DNA from: Paenibacillus sp. FSL H8-0079
GTDB lineage: Bacteria; Bacillota; Bacilli; Paenibacillales; Paenibacillaceae
DNA length: 64,000 nucleotides
Assembly: GCF_037991315.1 (NCBI RefSeq)
Contig: NZ_CP150300.1
Location: forward strand, 4,588,001 to 4,652,000
Direction of reading: 5' to 3'
In this document: positions 28,411 through 36,547 of the stretch, piece after piece
Layout of the letters: each line of letters opens with the position of its first letter
Numbering within the stretch: the first letter of the stretch is position 1
The notes under the pieces: generated by a model
Database searches by the model: none
What the model saw: the letters and a program-made list of their open reading frames with translations, nothing else
Told to the model about the DNA's origin: nothing
Made by a program: the position numbers and the translations under genes

Positions 28411-29604
28411 TCATTCTCCTTGACTATGGACTAGCGGAAGTTCCTCCGCAATGCTTTCTTCTACCTCAAATAAGACTTTCATATAAACTTTACCATTCTC
28501 TTTCTTCTCATGCAAAATTTTTTCACTTATAATTTTCGTTCCTTTGCCATTTTTGGCAATAATATCGTTCCTTGCTCCTTCCAATCCTTTCGTTCTGGCC
28601 CACTCTATCGTCTGTTGTTCCTCATGCTCTCGGGTCTCCAGATCCTTCTCTGTCAGCCAGCCCATGGGAAGTGTAAAGGATCGCCAGGTCAGGGGTCTAT
28701 GATTACTCTCGGTATCAAAAGAACTGAACGGTGTATTTCCGTATCCCCATAGTTGGATCGCCCATTTTCCCAGCACCATGTAAAAACGTTCTTTGCTCTC
28801 ACCCGTCATCGTGTTATGTTTTTGCACAAGCGGGACTTCTACCTGATACTCACGCCATACCAGACCACGTACTTCCCCTTTGGCAACGATCGTCTTGGTG
28901 TTCTCCTCATCTCCGAGAATACCCGAGATCAATACCTGACCCTTTTTGACACGCATGTCCTTCTGAACAACAGGACGTCCCTGCTCTGCATAGATTTGAG
29001 TGACGACAGCATCCGCTTTGCTGATCAGATGTCTGGGATTCAGTAACGGCTCGCGCTTTGGTTGCGCCGATTCCACGACCTGAATGGTAATGGTTGTCCC
29101 CTCTTTGCTCACGCCAATCCAGGTGACATCCGGCAGGGCGAGGGCGAGCTGTCTGGAGAGCTTGTCTTGGCTTTGCAAGCGAAACCCCCATTGGAAAGGG
29201 TACACCCCCTCTTTCTTCGCTGCTGCGAGCACCTCGTCCGTGGGAATGGTAACGTTACCCTTGACCTCCACATTCCACACCATAGACGACAAAGCAAACA
29301 AAGCTGCCACAAAAAACAACATTCCCCCGAGAAAAAACTTCCTTCGCAATAATCGGGCCGCAAAAAAAGGAAAACCGCTGCGATGGGTCACTTTCACTCT
29401 GCAGCCTGTCCGTTTCAACATCGGACGCAGCCTGAAAAAATGCGGCAGCAGAATGTTCATCTCTGCCACGCGTCCTTCCTGAGCACGCAGGTTCCAAACC
29501 TCCAGTCCCTGCTCTGCCACCATGTTGATCAATGCTTCAATGTCTCCCCCAGTGACCGTGATTCGGACTGCTCCCCGCAGTTTGTACAGACTGGGCTGCT
29601 TCAT
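28411..29604 (-). CDS. yqfD: Sporulation protein YqfD
   Basis: A 397-residue single-pass membrane protein. The N-terminal cytosolic part begins LYKLRGAVRITVTGGDIEAL, a hydrophobic helix lies at about 92-112 (FFLGGMLFFVAALFALSS), and the extracytoplasmic remainder includes VEVKGNVTIPTDEVL and repeated beta-rich segments. YqfD is sporulation-associated, expressed in the mother cell in B. subtilis; it resembles stage IV proteins but its mechanism is unresolved. The ATG at 29604 overlaps the yqfC stop by 4 nt. Confidence 0.92.
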   Translation of the reverse strand: MKQPSLYKLRGAVRITVTGGDIEALINMVAEQGLEVWNLRAQEGRVAEMNILLPHFFRLRPMLKRTGCRVKVTHRSGFPFFAARLLRRKFFLGGMLFFVAALFALSSMVWNVEVKGNVTIPTDEVLAAAKKEGVYPFQWGFRLQSQDKLSRQLALALPDVTWIGVSKEGTTITIQVVESAQPKREPLLNPRHLISKADAVVTQIYAEQGRPVVQKDMRVKKGQVLISGILGDEENTKTIVAKGEVRGLVWREYQVEVPLVQKHNTMTGESKERFYMVLGKWAIQLWGYGNTPFSSFDTESNHRPLTWRSFTLPMGWLTEKDLETREHEEQQTIEWARTKGLEGARNDIIAKNGKGTKIISEKILHEKKENGKVYMKVLFEVEESIAEELPLVHSQGE

Positions 29605-29894
29605 GCGTTCCCCTCCACTCCATTCATATGAATATCCAGAATCGTTCCTTCAACCGCTACTTCATCCGGCAAAATGTTGCGTATCACCAAGGCAGTCCCT
29701 TTGATCTCCAACTGGCCTTGGGAAAGAGCCAGAACGATGCGATCCGGTGTGAAATGGATAACACCGCGATGATTCTCTATATACAGTTGCTTACTGCCAA
29801 TCAGGGTTAACCGTGGCATATCATAAAGCACATCCTGCGGCAGATCCAACACTTCACTGGTCCATCTGCGCAGCTTGCGGCTGATCCGGGTCAT
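29601..29894 (-). CDS. yqfC: Sporulation protein YqfC
   Basis: A 97-residue soluble protein of the YqfC/YabP type, with LPQDVLYDMPRLTLIGSKQL and ENHRGVIHFTPDRIVL. Members are small mother-cell sporulation proteins without known activity. The ATG at 29894 has GGAAGGGGG upstream. It overlaps yqfD by 4 nt. A sigmaE-like promoter at 29925-29953 fits sporulation control of yqfCD. Confidence 0.92.
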   Translation of the reverse strand: MTRISRKLRRWTSEVLDLPQDVLYDMPRLTLIGSKQLYIENHRGVIHFTPDRIVLALSQGQLEIKGTALVIRNILPDEVAVEGTILDIHMNGVEGNA

Positions 29895-29924
29895 TCGAAG
29901 GTCTTCCCCCTTCCTCTACAGTTC

Positions 29925-29953
29925 AACTTATGCGCAGATTCATGAATTTATGA
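29925..29953 (-). promoter_or_regulatory. SigmaE-like sporulation promoter of yqfCD
   Basis: TCATAAAT (29946-29953) and CATAAGTT (29925-29932) with a 13-bp spacer on the minus strand resemble the sigmaE consensus (ATATT-like -35, CATACAAT-like -10). The start would lie near 29919, about 25 nt before the yqfC ATG. B. subtilis yqfCD is known as sigmaE-controlled. Confidence 0.5.
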
Positions 29954-30005
29954 AAATTCCGGGGCGTGTTAGATACGAATGTTGAGAAAAAAGGTTAGAA
30001 CACAG

Positions 30006-30047
30006 AAAAAGCCGTCTCTGGCGGCTTTATGCTCACCAGAGACGGCT
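30006..30047 (-). terminator. Terminator of the floA operon
   Basis: AGCCGTCTCTGG (30010-30021) pairs with CCAGAGACGGCT (30036-30047), and the A-run at 30006-30010 supplies a short U tract on the minus strand. It isolates yqfCD from the floA operon. Confidence 0.85.
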
Positions 30048-30074
30048 CTATTTCCGTCCAATAAATTGACTTGT

Positions 30075-30674
30075 TTACAGTTTTCCTCTTGTACCAAACG
30101 GTTGCTTGGAACGAGGGGAACCCAGTACTTCTGCCCACAGGACACCTGTACGAATATCAGCAGGACGAAGTGGAGACGCTCCCGATTCATCGGTGCTGGT
30201 CTCATCCCAACTGGAATCAGACACAACTGGCCGATTCGCAGAAGAGATGCGATTCAAGCGTTCTTCAATCAAGCGCTGCTGTTCTTCCATGCCTCTCATC
30301 TGTTCCTCAAGTGAATTTGCCATCGCACTCATCGTGCCCTCACTTCTGTAGTCAGTTGCGGGGCGAGAAGATGCAGCAGGCTCCGAATACGGCTCATCAT
30401 ACTGATTCTCATATTGCACGTCATCATACCGATCGTCATACTGTTCATCATAGCGGGGGTCTGTAGGTCCGGAAGACTGCTGCGGAGATGAGTTATCTCT
30501 TGAACGTTCATCCCGGCCTGAATCACCGCTGCCTCCAAATGTAGGCATCCCGTTGGCAGGACGCTTTTTGTTCGGATCAGCCGATTTGGCAGCTTTCCCC
30601 AAGAAGGAGAAGAGCGCAAAACCGATGACGGCCACAATATACAGATTATCAAAAATCCATTCAAATAGGCCCAT
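30075..30674 (-). CDS. Single-pass membrane protein with disordered tail (floA-associated, yqfB position)
   Basis: A 199-residue protein of unknown function. Residues about 2-22 (GLFEWIFDNLYIVAVIGFAL) form one hydrophobic helix. The rest is low complexity, rich in Asp, Tyr, Ser, Pro and Arg, with DPRYDEQYDDRYDDVQYEN and a short predicted coiled coil SLEEQMRGMEEQQRLIEERL. AGGCGGTG lies 7 nt before ATG 30674; a GTG at 30680 is possible. It is the last gene after floA, where B. subtilis has yqfB, though I see no clear homology; a role with flotillin is inference. Confidence 0.75.
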   Translation of the reverse strand: MGLFEWIFDNLYIVAVIGFALFSFLGKAAKSADPNKKRPANGMPTFGGSGDSGRDERSRDNSSPQQSSGPTDPRYDEQYDDRYDDVQYENQYDEPYSEPAASSRPATDYRSEGTMSAMANSLEEQMRGMEEQQRLIEERLNRISSANRPVVSDSSWDETSTDESGASPLRPADIRTGVLWAEVLGSPRSKQPFGTRGKL

Positions 30675-30687
30675 ATGCACTCACCGC

Positions 30688-31698
30688 CTATCTTCCGTTT
30701 TTGGAATCACCCTGATCGTTGGAATTCGAACCTTCACCAGGTTTTCCCAATGTGTTACGCATTTGAGTATCTGCTTCAATATTCTTCAGGTTCATGTAAT
30801 CCATGACACCGATTTTACCACTACGCAGTGCCTCAGCCATTGCCAAAGGTACTTGGGATTCGGATTCAACAACGCGCGCTCTCATTTCCACTACGCGTGC
30901 TTTCATCTCTTGCTCTTGGGCTACGGCCATTGCGCGACGTTCTTCCGCTTTCGCTTGTGCGATACGTTTGTCAGCTTCTGCTTGCTCAGTCTGCAAGAAG
31001 GCACCAATGTTTTTACCTACATCAACGTCCGCAATATCAATGGACAGGATTTCAAAGGCAGTACCTGCATCCAGACCTTTAGACAATACGGTACGGGAGA
31101 TCAGATCCGGATTTTCCAGGACGTCTTTGTGAGAATTGGAGGAACCGTTTGTACTTACGATACCTTCGCCGACACGGGCGATGATCGTTTCTTCACCAGC
31201 ACCACCGACGAGACGGTCAATATTGGCACGAACCGTAACTCGTGCTCTAACTTTAACTTCGATACCATCTTTGGCTACCGCAGAGACAATAGGTGTTTCG
31301 ATAACACGTGGGTTAACGCTCATTTGTACGGCTTGCAATACGTCACGACCTGCGAGGTCAATGGCAGCAGCACGTTCAAATTCGAGTGGAATGTTCGCAC
31401 GTTGTGCAGCAATCAGAGCGTTTACAACACGGTCAACGTTACCACCGGCCAGGAAGTGACTCTCCAGTTGGTTCATTGAAAGTTTAAGACCCGCTTTAGT
31501 TGCTTTAATCATCGGATTTACGATACGGCTAGGCGTTACACGTCTCAGTCTCATCGCAACCAATGTAATAATACTTACGCGTACGCCGGATGCAATCGCT
31601 GAAACCCAGAGCATAACCGGGAAAAAGCTGAAGAATACGCTCAATACGATAATACCTACTACCGCAATGAGCAAAATCGTAATCATAGATGTGTCCAT
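30688..31698 (-). CDS. floA: Flotillin-like protein FloA (YqfA)
   Basis: A bacterial flotillin of 336 residues that organises membrane microdomains. The N-terminal hydrophobic hairpin (about 5-45) is followed by an SPFH domain and a C-terminal Ala/Glu/Arg heptad region with [20 protein letters not shown] and [14 protein letters not shown] precedes ATG 31698. It lies in a three-gene operon with the NfeD-type protease upstream, the usual partnership. Confidence 0.95.
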   Translation of the reverse strand: MDTSMITILLIAVVGIIVLSVFFSFFPVMLWVSAIASGVRVSIITLVAMRLRRVTPSRIVNPMIKATKAGLKLSMNQLESHFLAGGNVDRVVNALIAAQRANIPLEFERAAAIDLAGRDVLQAVQMSVNPRVIETPIVSAVAKDGIEVKVRARVTVRANIDRLVGGAGEETIIARVGEGIVSTNGSSNSHKDVLENPDLISRTVLSKGLDAGTAFEILSIDIADVDVGKNIGAFLQTEQAEADKRIAQAKAEERRAMAVAQEQEMKARVVEMRARVVESESQVPLAMAEALRSGKIGVMDYMNLKNIEADTQMRNTLGKPGEGSNSNDQGDSKNGR

Positions 31699-31860
31699 TG
31701 TTTAATTTCCTCCATTTGCAATTTGAATTTGATAAAAACATTTGAGAAGACATTCATGAGTCCGCTGCTCAATTAAAGAATGCACCCACCTCGCTGGCAG
31801 CTTCAGCTACGTGGTTATGTACATTGCCGAAGCGTTGATCCGCTTCGACAACAGAGCGAG

Positions 31861-33222
31861 TTACACCGGCAAAGCTTGCTGAACCACAATCCGGGTACCT
31901 TCCGCTTTGATCACAATAATCGGTGTATCAATGGGAATGAAGTCTCCGTCAGTCACAACGTCAATTCGTTCCCCTTCAAACATCGCTGTTCCAGAAGGAC
32001 GAAGTGGTGTCAGACTGATTCCTTGCAGACCAATCAACTCTTTGCGTTCTGTGGCTGATGAATATCCACGGTCCGCTGACATACTGTCACTCAGTATGAA
32101 CCGATTCCAGATCCCTCGATCCTTAAAGATGATTGAGATGATCGCAATGACTACCAGTGCTGCTCCAAAAGCGATACCCAGAGATACAAATGCATCACTC
32201 GTATCATAAGCAGCCCTTACGACACCGGCCACAAGCGCAATCGATCCCAAAATCCCCAGAATACCGAAGCTCGGAATAAACATCTCCAGAATCATCATGA
32301 TGAGTCCGACAGTAAATAGTACCCATGTCTCGGCTCCGGCAAATCCCGCAATGTAATTACCAGAGAAATATAAGACGAAACACACGATACCCACAATACC
32401 AGGAACTCCAAAACCAGGAACAATCAATTCAATGATCACACCCGCGATTCCGAGGAACAATAATACAGTCATGACAACAGGATTGGTAAGAAAAGATGAA
32501 ATATTCTCTGCTGTCGTCCGTTCTACCTTGAATACATCATCCAGACTGTAACCGAGCCAAGTCGCTGCTTCTTCTGGTGTGTTGCTGATGTGGTCGGCAT
32601 AACCGACTTTCAGCGCTTCTTCAGCCGAGAGAGCAATAATTTCACCTTTTTGCTTGGTTTTATTGATCTCTGGCATTTCCACGACCATGTTAACATCCGT
32701 CATTCCAGCTGCAATCTTACCATCACGGCCACTGATTTCAGCCGCTCCCTGCATTTTGCTCTTCCAGAATGCAACAAGCTTCGGATCATCAACATGTTTG
32801 CCCGAACTATCCACCATTGCCGCCGCACCAATCATACTGCCTGGTGACATTACGATCTTATCTGCATTCAGGGCCAGAAAACTTCCAGCTGAAGCAGCAT
32901 CTCCACGGACAAATGCAACCGTCTCTATCGGACTGTCCTTAATCAGGGTACCCAATGCTTCCGCAGTGTCGACACGGCCTCCCGGCGTATTGATATCAAG
33001 AACGATCAGGCCAGCGTTCATCTTTTCCGCTTCCCTGAAACCGCGTTCCATGAACTTGCCAAGCCCCTGCTCGATTGGTTTGTCAACCGGAATAATATAT
33101 ACGGCACCACTCTTCTCAGCTGCATGCGCTGACGGTGATCCAATCCAGACAGGAAGCAACAGCGTCAGCAGCATTAAGAGCATCAATGGCCCCGTAAGCT
33201 TCTTCCGGCGCTTTCCCTTCAC
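31861..33222 (-). CDS. yqeZ: NfeD-family membrane serine protease (YqeZ)
   Basis: A 453-residue membrane protein. A signal peptide (about 8-34, ending SPSAHA) precedes a ClpP-like protease domain in which VLDINTPGGRVDTAEAL and GDAASAGSFLAL include the nucleophile serine. Four to five membrane helices (about 240-370) follow, then a C-terminal OB-fold NfeD domain with MFEGERIDVVTDGDFIP. NfeD proteins partner with flotillin-type SPFH proteins encoded next door, here floA. The start is GTG 33222 with AAAGGGGGG ahead. Two promoters are visible upstream. Confidence 0.92.
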   Translation of the reverse strand: MKGKRRKKLTGPLMLLMLLTLLLPVWIGSPSAHAAEKSGAVYIIPVDKPIEQGLGKFMERGFREAEKMNAGLIVLDINTPGGRVDTAEALGTLIKDSPIETVAFVRGDAASAGSFLALNADKIVMSPGSMIGAAAMVDSSGKHVDDPKLVAFWKSKMQGAAEISGRDGKIAAGMTDVNMVVEMPEINKTKQKGEIIALSAEEALKVGYADHISNTPEEAATWLGYSLDDVFKVERTTAENISSFLTNPVVMTVLLFLGIAGVIIELIVPGFGVPGIVGIVCFVLYFSGNYIAGFAGAETWVLFTVGLIMMILEMFIPSFGILGILGSIALVAGVVRAAYDTSDAFVSLGIAFGAALVVIAIISIIFKDRGIWNRFILSDSMSADRGYSSATERKELIGLQGISLTPLRPSGTAMFEGERIDVVTDGDFIPIDTPIIVIKAEGTRIVVQQALPV

Positions 33223-33272
33223 AATAGTCCCCCCTTTTCCAATAATGTTATACTGTCCAGCTTATGGTATTT

Positions 33273-33300
33273 ATTACGTGCAATGCAACATTTCGTTTCA
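33273..33300 (-). promoter_or_regulatory. SigmaW-type ECF promoter of yqeZ-floA operon
   Basis: On the minus strand TGAAAC (33295-33300) is followed after 16 bp by CGTAAT (33273-33278). This matches the B. subtilis sigmaW consensus TGAAAC-N16-CGTA. The yqeZ-yqfA-yqfB operon is a known sigmaW target in B. subtilis. The start would be near 33266, about 44 nt before yqeZ. Confidence 0.7.
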
Positions 33301-33310
33301 AAATCTTAAA

Positions 33311-33339
33311 ATTATATTTGAAAACAGGAGCAATTGCAA
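33311..33339 (-). promoter_or_regulatory. SigmaA-type promoter upstream of yqeZ-floA
   Basis: TTGCAA (33334-33339) and a perfect TATAAT (33311-33316) separated by 17 bp on the minus strand, just upstream of the sigmaW-type promoter. This would give basal transcription of the operon. Confidence 0.65.
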
Positions 33340-33423
33340 GAATATAAATCCATAATAATATATATTAACCATTAAAAAGAAACTCTTACTGGTCACGAGC
33401 ACATCATGTGGTCTTGTACATGG

Positions 33424-33455
33424 AAAAAACACCCCCTGACAAGTCAGGAGGTGTT
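33424..33455 (-). terminator. Terminator after yqeY
   Basis: AACACCCCCTGAC pairs with GTCAGGAGGTGTT (ending 33455) with a two-base loop, and the A-run 33424-33429 gives U6 on the minus strand. It closes the rpsU-yqeY unit. Confidence 0.9.
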
Positions 33456-33467
33456 TATTGATTTGCT

Positions 33468-33911
33468 TTATTGCAGAAATTGTTGAACTGCTTGATTTAC
33501 CAGTTTGCCGTCCGCTTTGCCTTTAACTTTTGGCATAAGGGCCGCCATGACTTTCCCCATCTCGGCTTTCGAAGAAGCACCGGTTTCCTGGATGGTCTGC
33601 TGTACAATAACTTTAATTTCTTCTTCGGAAAGCTGTGCGGGAAGGTACTGGATGAGTACTTCAATTTCCGCTTTTGCATTTGCCGCGAGGTCTTCACGGC
33701 CCGCTTTGTCAAATTCTTGGAGGGCATCTTTGCGCTGTTTGATTTCACGACTCAGGATATCAAGCACTTCGTTGTCATCCAAATCTCTTTTCAAATCTAT
33801 TTCAAGATTCTTGATCGTCGAACGAATCAACCGAATGTTGGAGAGTCTGAACTTGTCCTTACTCTTCATCGCTTGCTTCATATCTTCGTTCAATCGTTCG
33901 CTAAGATTCAT
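33468..33911 (-). CDS. yqeY: YqeY (GatB/YqeY domain protein)
   Basis: A 147-residue helical protein, MNLSERLNEDMKQAMKSKDK at the start, with the family signature GASSKAEMGKVMAALMPKVKGK and the C-terminal VNQAVQQFL. It resembles the tRNA-binding tail of GatB; its own activity is uncertain. GGAGG lies 11 nt before ATG 33911, 15 nt after rpsU, and the two are co-transcribed. Confidence 0.95.
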   Translation of the reverse strand: MNLSERLNEDMKQAMKSKDKFRLSNIRLIRSTIKNLEIDLKRDLDDNEVLDILSREIKQRKDALQEFDKAGREDLAANAKAEIEVLIQYLPAQLSEEEIKVIVQQTIQETGASSKAEMGKVMAALMPKVKGKADGKLVNQAVQQFLQ

Positions 33912-33926
33912 GTAGTTAAAATCCTC

Positions 33927-34100
33927 CTAAAACTTTCTCTTACGAGCAGCCTCGGACTTTTTCTTGCGCTTTACGCTTGGCTTCTCATAATGCTTACGTT
34001 TCTTCACCTCAGCCAATACGCCATCTTTAGCGATGGAGCGTTTAAAACGACGAAGTGCAGCATCAATAGTCTCGTTTTTGCGAACTTTAGTTTCAGACAC
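33927..34100 (-). CDS. rpsU: 30S ribosomal protein S21
   Basis: Ribosomal protein S21, 57 residues from GTG 34100: [20 protein letters not shown] follows, ending in a Lys/Arg-rich tail. The frame is open further to 34154, but GGAGGG 7 nt before the GTG and family length fix the start. It lies behind a consensus sigmaA promoter and upstream of yqeY. Confidence 0.95.
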   Translation of the reverse strand: MSETKVRKNETIDAALRRFKRSIAKDGVLAEVKKRKHYEKPSVKRKKKSEAARKRKF

Positions 34101-34159
34101 CAGTTTTCCCTCCCTCCGACCAGACCGTCCAAGAGCAATAACACGGTTCATCATCTTTC

Positions 34160-34189
34160 ATTATAGGCGAAAGGTAATAAAGGTGTCAA
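34160..34189 (-). promoter_or_regulatory. Consensus sigmaA promoter of rpsU-yqeY
   Basis: Perfect TTGACA (34184-34189) and TATAAT (34160-34165) with an 18-bp spacer on the minus strand. The start near 34153 gives a leader of about 53 nt. Confidence 0.9.
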
Positions 34190-34289
34190 CCTCAATGTAA
34201 TGATCACTTATTTATTATGAGCTTTGGTCACATATTCATGAAGTTAATGCATATGCATAATGACCCAATATTAGCACACGTTAGCTCGT

Positions 34290-34649
34290 TTATTTGTGAG
34301 AATCAGACAGACTTGTCAATGCGCCAAGTCTGGTACCACCCAGCAAATGATAATGCAGATGATGTACGGTTTGTTCTCCATCCTTACCACAGTTGTTGAT
34401 TAAGCGATACCCTGTTTCCTCCACCCCAAGACGCTTGGCCGCTTCTTGAGCAGCCAGATGAATCTCGCCGATCAAAGGTATATCTTCTGCAGTCACTTCA
34501 TTCATCGAAGCAATATGTTTCTTCGGAATGACGAGCACATGTGTCGGTGCTGCGGGCTGGATGTCATGAAACACGATAACATGGTCATTCTCCAGTACTT
34601 TATTGGAGGGAATGCTGCCCTCTACAATTTTGCAAAATAAGCAATCCAT
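34290..34649 (-). CDS. HIT family (histidine triad) nucleotide-binding protein
   Basis: A 119-residue HIT hydrolase of the Hint branch, which cleaves nucleoside phosphoramidates and adenylates. The catalytic triad motif is His97-Leu-His99-Tyr-His101 in VHHLHYHLLGG. CLFCKIVEG at the start supplies metal-binding cysteines, and HVLVIPKKHI is the usual core strand. AAAGGAGGG precedes ATG 34649. It has its own promoter and is adjacent to rpsU-yqeY. Confidence 0.93.
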   Translation of the reverse strand: MDCLFCKIVEGSIPSNKVLENDHVIVFHDIQPAAPTHVLVIPKKHIASMNEVTAEDIPLIGEIHLAAQEAAKRLGVEETGYRLINNCGKDGEQTVHHLHYHLLGGTRLGALTSLSDSHK

Positions 34650-34692
34650 AGTTCATACCCTCCTTTGTAAACCAATATATGTATTCCCTCCT

Positions 34693-34722
34693 ATCATACT
34701 AGAAGTAAAAACCCACGTCCAA
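34693..34722 (-). promoter_or_regulatory. Promoter of the HIT gene
   Basis: TTGGAC (34717-34722) and TATGAT (34693-34698) with an 18-bp spacer on the minus strand, about 44 bp before the HIT start. The -35 match is partial. Confidence 0.5.
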
Positions 34723-34915
34723 TCTCTAGACACACAGCCAGCCAGTCTAAACAATCTTTTCGTTCCTCTTCCTTTCAGAGATCCATATCCATGGCTTTCA
34801 GGTGGAGAAATAACTCAAAAAAAGTCACGGAAATCAGTCAATTAAAGAGGTACAGAGGTGATGATTTAAAGCCATAAAATTCCATATTTTTCTTTTAAAT
34901 CACACTTTTATAGTA

Positions 34916-34921
34916 TATAAT
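34916..34921 (+). promoter_or_regulatory. Probable -10 box of the yrrT-mccAB operon
   Basis: A perfect TATAAT lies 55 bp before the yrrT start, but no good -35 is found, which is common for activator- or repressor-controlled promoters. The rest of the 327-bp HIT-yrrT gap holds no gene; I saw no S-box or T-box in it and could not place a CymR site with confidence. Confidence 0.45.
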
Positions 34922-34976
34922 CCCCATTGATATAGTTGCTTTTACTTTTGGCAATACCAAGGAGGATATTAAGGTA

Positions 34977-35621
34977 ATGGGCAGAGAGTTTGTGGCTTTA
35001 TTTGACCAATGGTCAAATGATTATGATCAAACCGTAATGGGACATGACCAACAATATCAGGAAGTATTTGAGCATTATGAAGAAATTCTTCATACAGTAG
35101 TCTCAGAGGTGAGCGGAACGATTTTGGAATTTGGCGTTGGAACGGGAAATCTTACAGAAAAGTTGATAGCCGCAGGTCATAAAGTATACGGGGTTGAACC
35201 TTCACAAGGGATGATCAATCAAGTGCAAAAGCGGAATCTGAATTTCGAATTGGTTGAAGGAGACTTTCTGGAGTTCCCTCCTCTCGCTGAGCCAATAGAC
35301 GCCATCGTGAGCACATATGCTTTCCATCATTTAACGGATGCAGAGAAAGAACACGCGATTTCAATATATGCCAAACTGCTCAGCCCCAATGGAAAAATTG
35401 TGTTTGCAGATACCGTCTTTCAGGATCAGGAGAGTCGTCGTCAGATTGAGGATGAGGTAACCTCTCAAGGCTATACTGAACTGCTGGCAGATCTACGGAC
35501 CGAATACTATACAACAATCGATGTATTACAAACCATTTTATCGAAATATGGTTTTATCACGCACTTTTCCCGACTAAACAAATATGTATGGTTAATGAAC
35601 GCAAAAAAGGAGATTGGTTAA
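34977..35621 (+). CDS. yrrT: Class I SAM-dependent methyltransferase (YrrT type)
   Basis: A 214-residue methyltransferase. The SAM-binding motif I is ILEFGVGTGNLTEKL, motif II is VYGVEPSQGM, and YAFHHLTDAEKE follows motif III. YrrT is the putative AdoMet-dependent methyltransferase that opens the B. subtilis methionine-to-cysteine operon; its substrate is not known. AAGGAGG lies about 10 nt before ATG 34977. It is followed with 1 nt spacing by mccA. Confidence 0.88.
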   Translation: MGREFVALFDQWSNDYDQTVMGHDQQYQEVFEHYEEILHTVVSEVSGTILEFGVGTGNLTEKLIAAGHKVYGVEPSQGMINQVQKRNLNFELVEGDFLEFPPLAEPIDAIVSTYAFHHLTDAEKEHAISIYAKLLSPNGKIVFADTVFQDQESRRQIEDEVTSQGYTELLADLRTEYYTTIDVLQTILSKYGFITHFSRLNKYVWLMNAKKEIG

Positions 35622-35622
35622 T

Positions 35623-36546
35623 TTGCCCATTTATCAACATGTACAGGAACTTATAGGTAATACGCCACTGCTTGAATTAACTCGTTATCCATTACCGGAA
35701 GGAATCCGTCTATTCGCCAAATTGGAATTCATGAATCCTGGGGGAAGTGTGAAGGATCGGATCGGCAAGTTTTTATTGGAGCAAGCATTGGCAAGAGGAG
35801 ACGTTAAGCCAGGTGGAACGGTGATCGAAGCTACCGCAGGCAATACAGGAATTGGGCTTGCGATGGCGGCTGTTGGCCTGAATTTAAAAGTCATTTTCAC
35901 AGTGCCTCAGAAGTTCAGCGTCGAGAAGCAGCAATTGATGAAAGCCCTTGGGGCTACGGTTGTGAACACACCGACATCAGAAGGAATGACGGGTGCCATA
36001 CGCAAGGCGGAATCGCTGGCGAAAGAAATACCCGGCTCGTATGTTCCAGGTCAGTTCTCCAATGCGGATAACCCACTCGCACATTATCAACATCTTGGCC
36101 CTGAGATTTGGCGTGATCTGAACGGACAGGTGCATGTATATGTCGCCGGAGCCGGGTCTGGCGGAACTTTCATGGGAGGATCTCGCTATTTGAAGGAGCA
36201 GAACCCGTTAATCAAAACATGTATCGTAGAACCCGAAGGTTCGATTCTCGCAGGAGGACCCTCGGGCCCCCATCGCACAGAAGGAATAGGCGTCGAAACG
36301 TTATCTTCTTTTATGGATGTGAGTTATTTCGATGCCATTCATACGATCTCAGATGAAGATGCCTTTGAGCGGGTCAAAGATCTAGCCCTGTTGGAAGGTC
36401 TACTGGTAGGAAGCTCCTCAGGAGCAGCTATGCAAGCCGCATTAAACGAAGCCGGCCACGCAGCCCCCGGGAGTAACATCGTCGTTATTTTCCCGGATAG
36501 CAGCGAACGGTATTTAAGCCAAAACATCTATAATGGAGGACAATAA
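35623..36546 (+). CDS. mccA: Cystathionine beta-synthase / O-acetylserine-thiol-lyase type enzyme MccA
   Basis: A 307-residue fold-type II PLP enzyme of the cysteine synthase family. The PLP lysine is in MNPGGSVKDRIG, the phosphate loop is GAGSGGTFMGG, and EATAGNTGIGLA is the substrate-binding motif. Linked to mccB, it most likely condenses homocysteine with O-acetylserine or serine in reverse transsulfuration. TTG 35623 is chosen (PIYQHVQEL follows) because AAGGAG ends 10 nt upstream; a TTG at 35614 sits on the ribosome site. Confidence 0.9.
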   Translation: MPIYQHVQELIGNTPLLELTRYPLPEGIRLFAKLEFMNPGGSVKDRIGKFLLEQALARGDVKPGGTVIEATAGNTGIGLAMAAVGLNLKVIFTVPQKFSVEKQQLMKALGATVVNTPTSEGMTGAIRKAESLAKEIPGSYVPGQFSNADNPLAHYQHLGPEIWRDLNGQVHVYVAGAGSGGTFMGGSRYLKEQNPLIKTCIVEPEGSILAGGPSGPHRTEGIGVETLSSFMDVSYFDAIHTISDEDAFERVKDLALLEGLLVGSSSGAAMQAALNEAGHAAPGSNIVVIFPDSSERYLSQNIYNGGQ

Positions 36547-36547
36547 C

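Noticed and set aside
34650..34976. Possible S-box or T-box leader before yrrT-mccAB
   Set aside because: No S-box core motifs and no T-box sequence were found; only a -10 box is visible.
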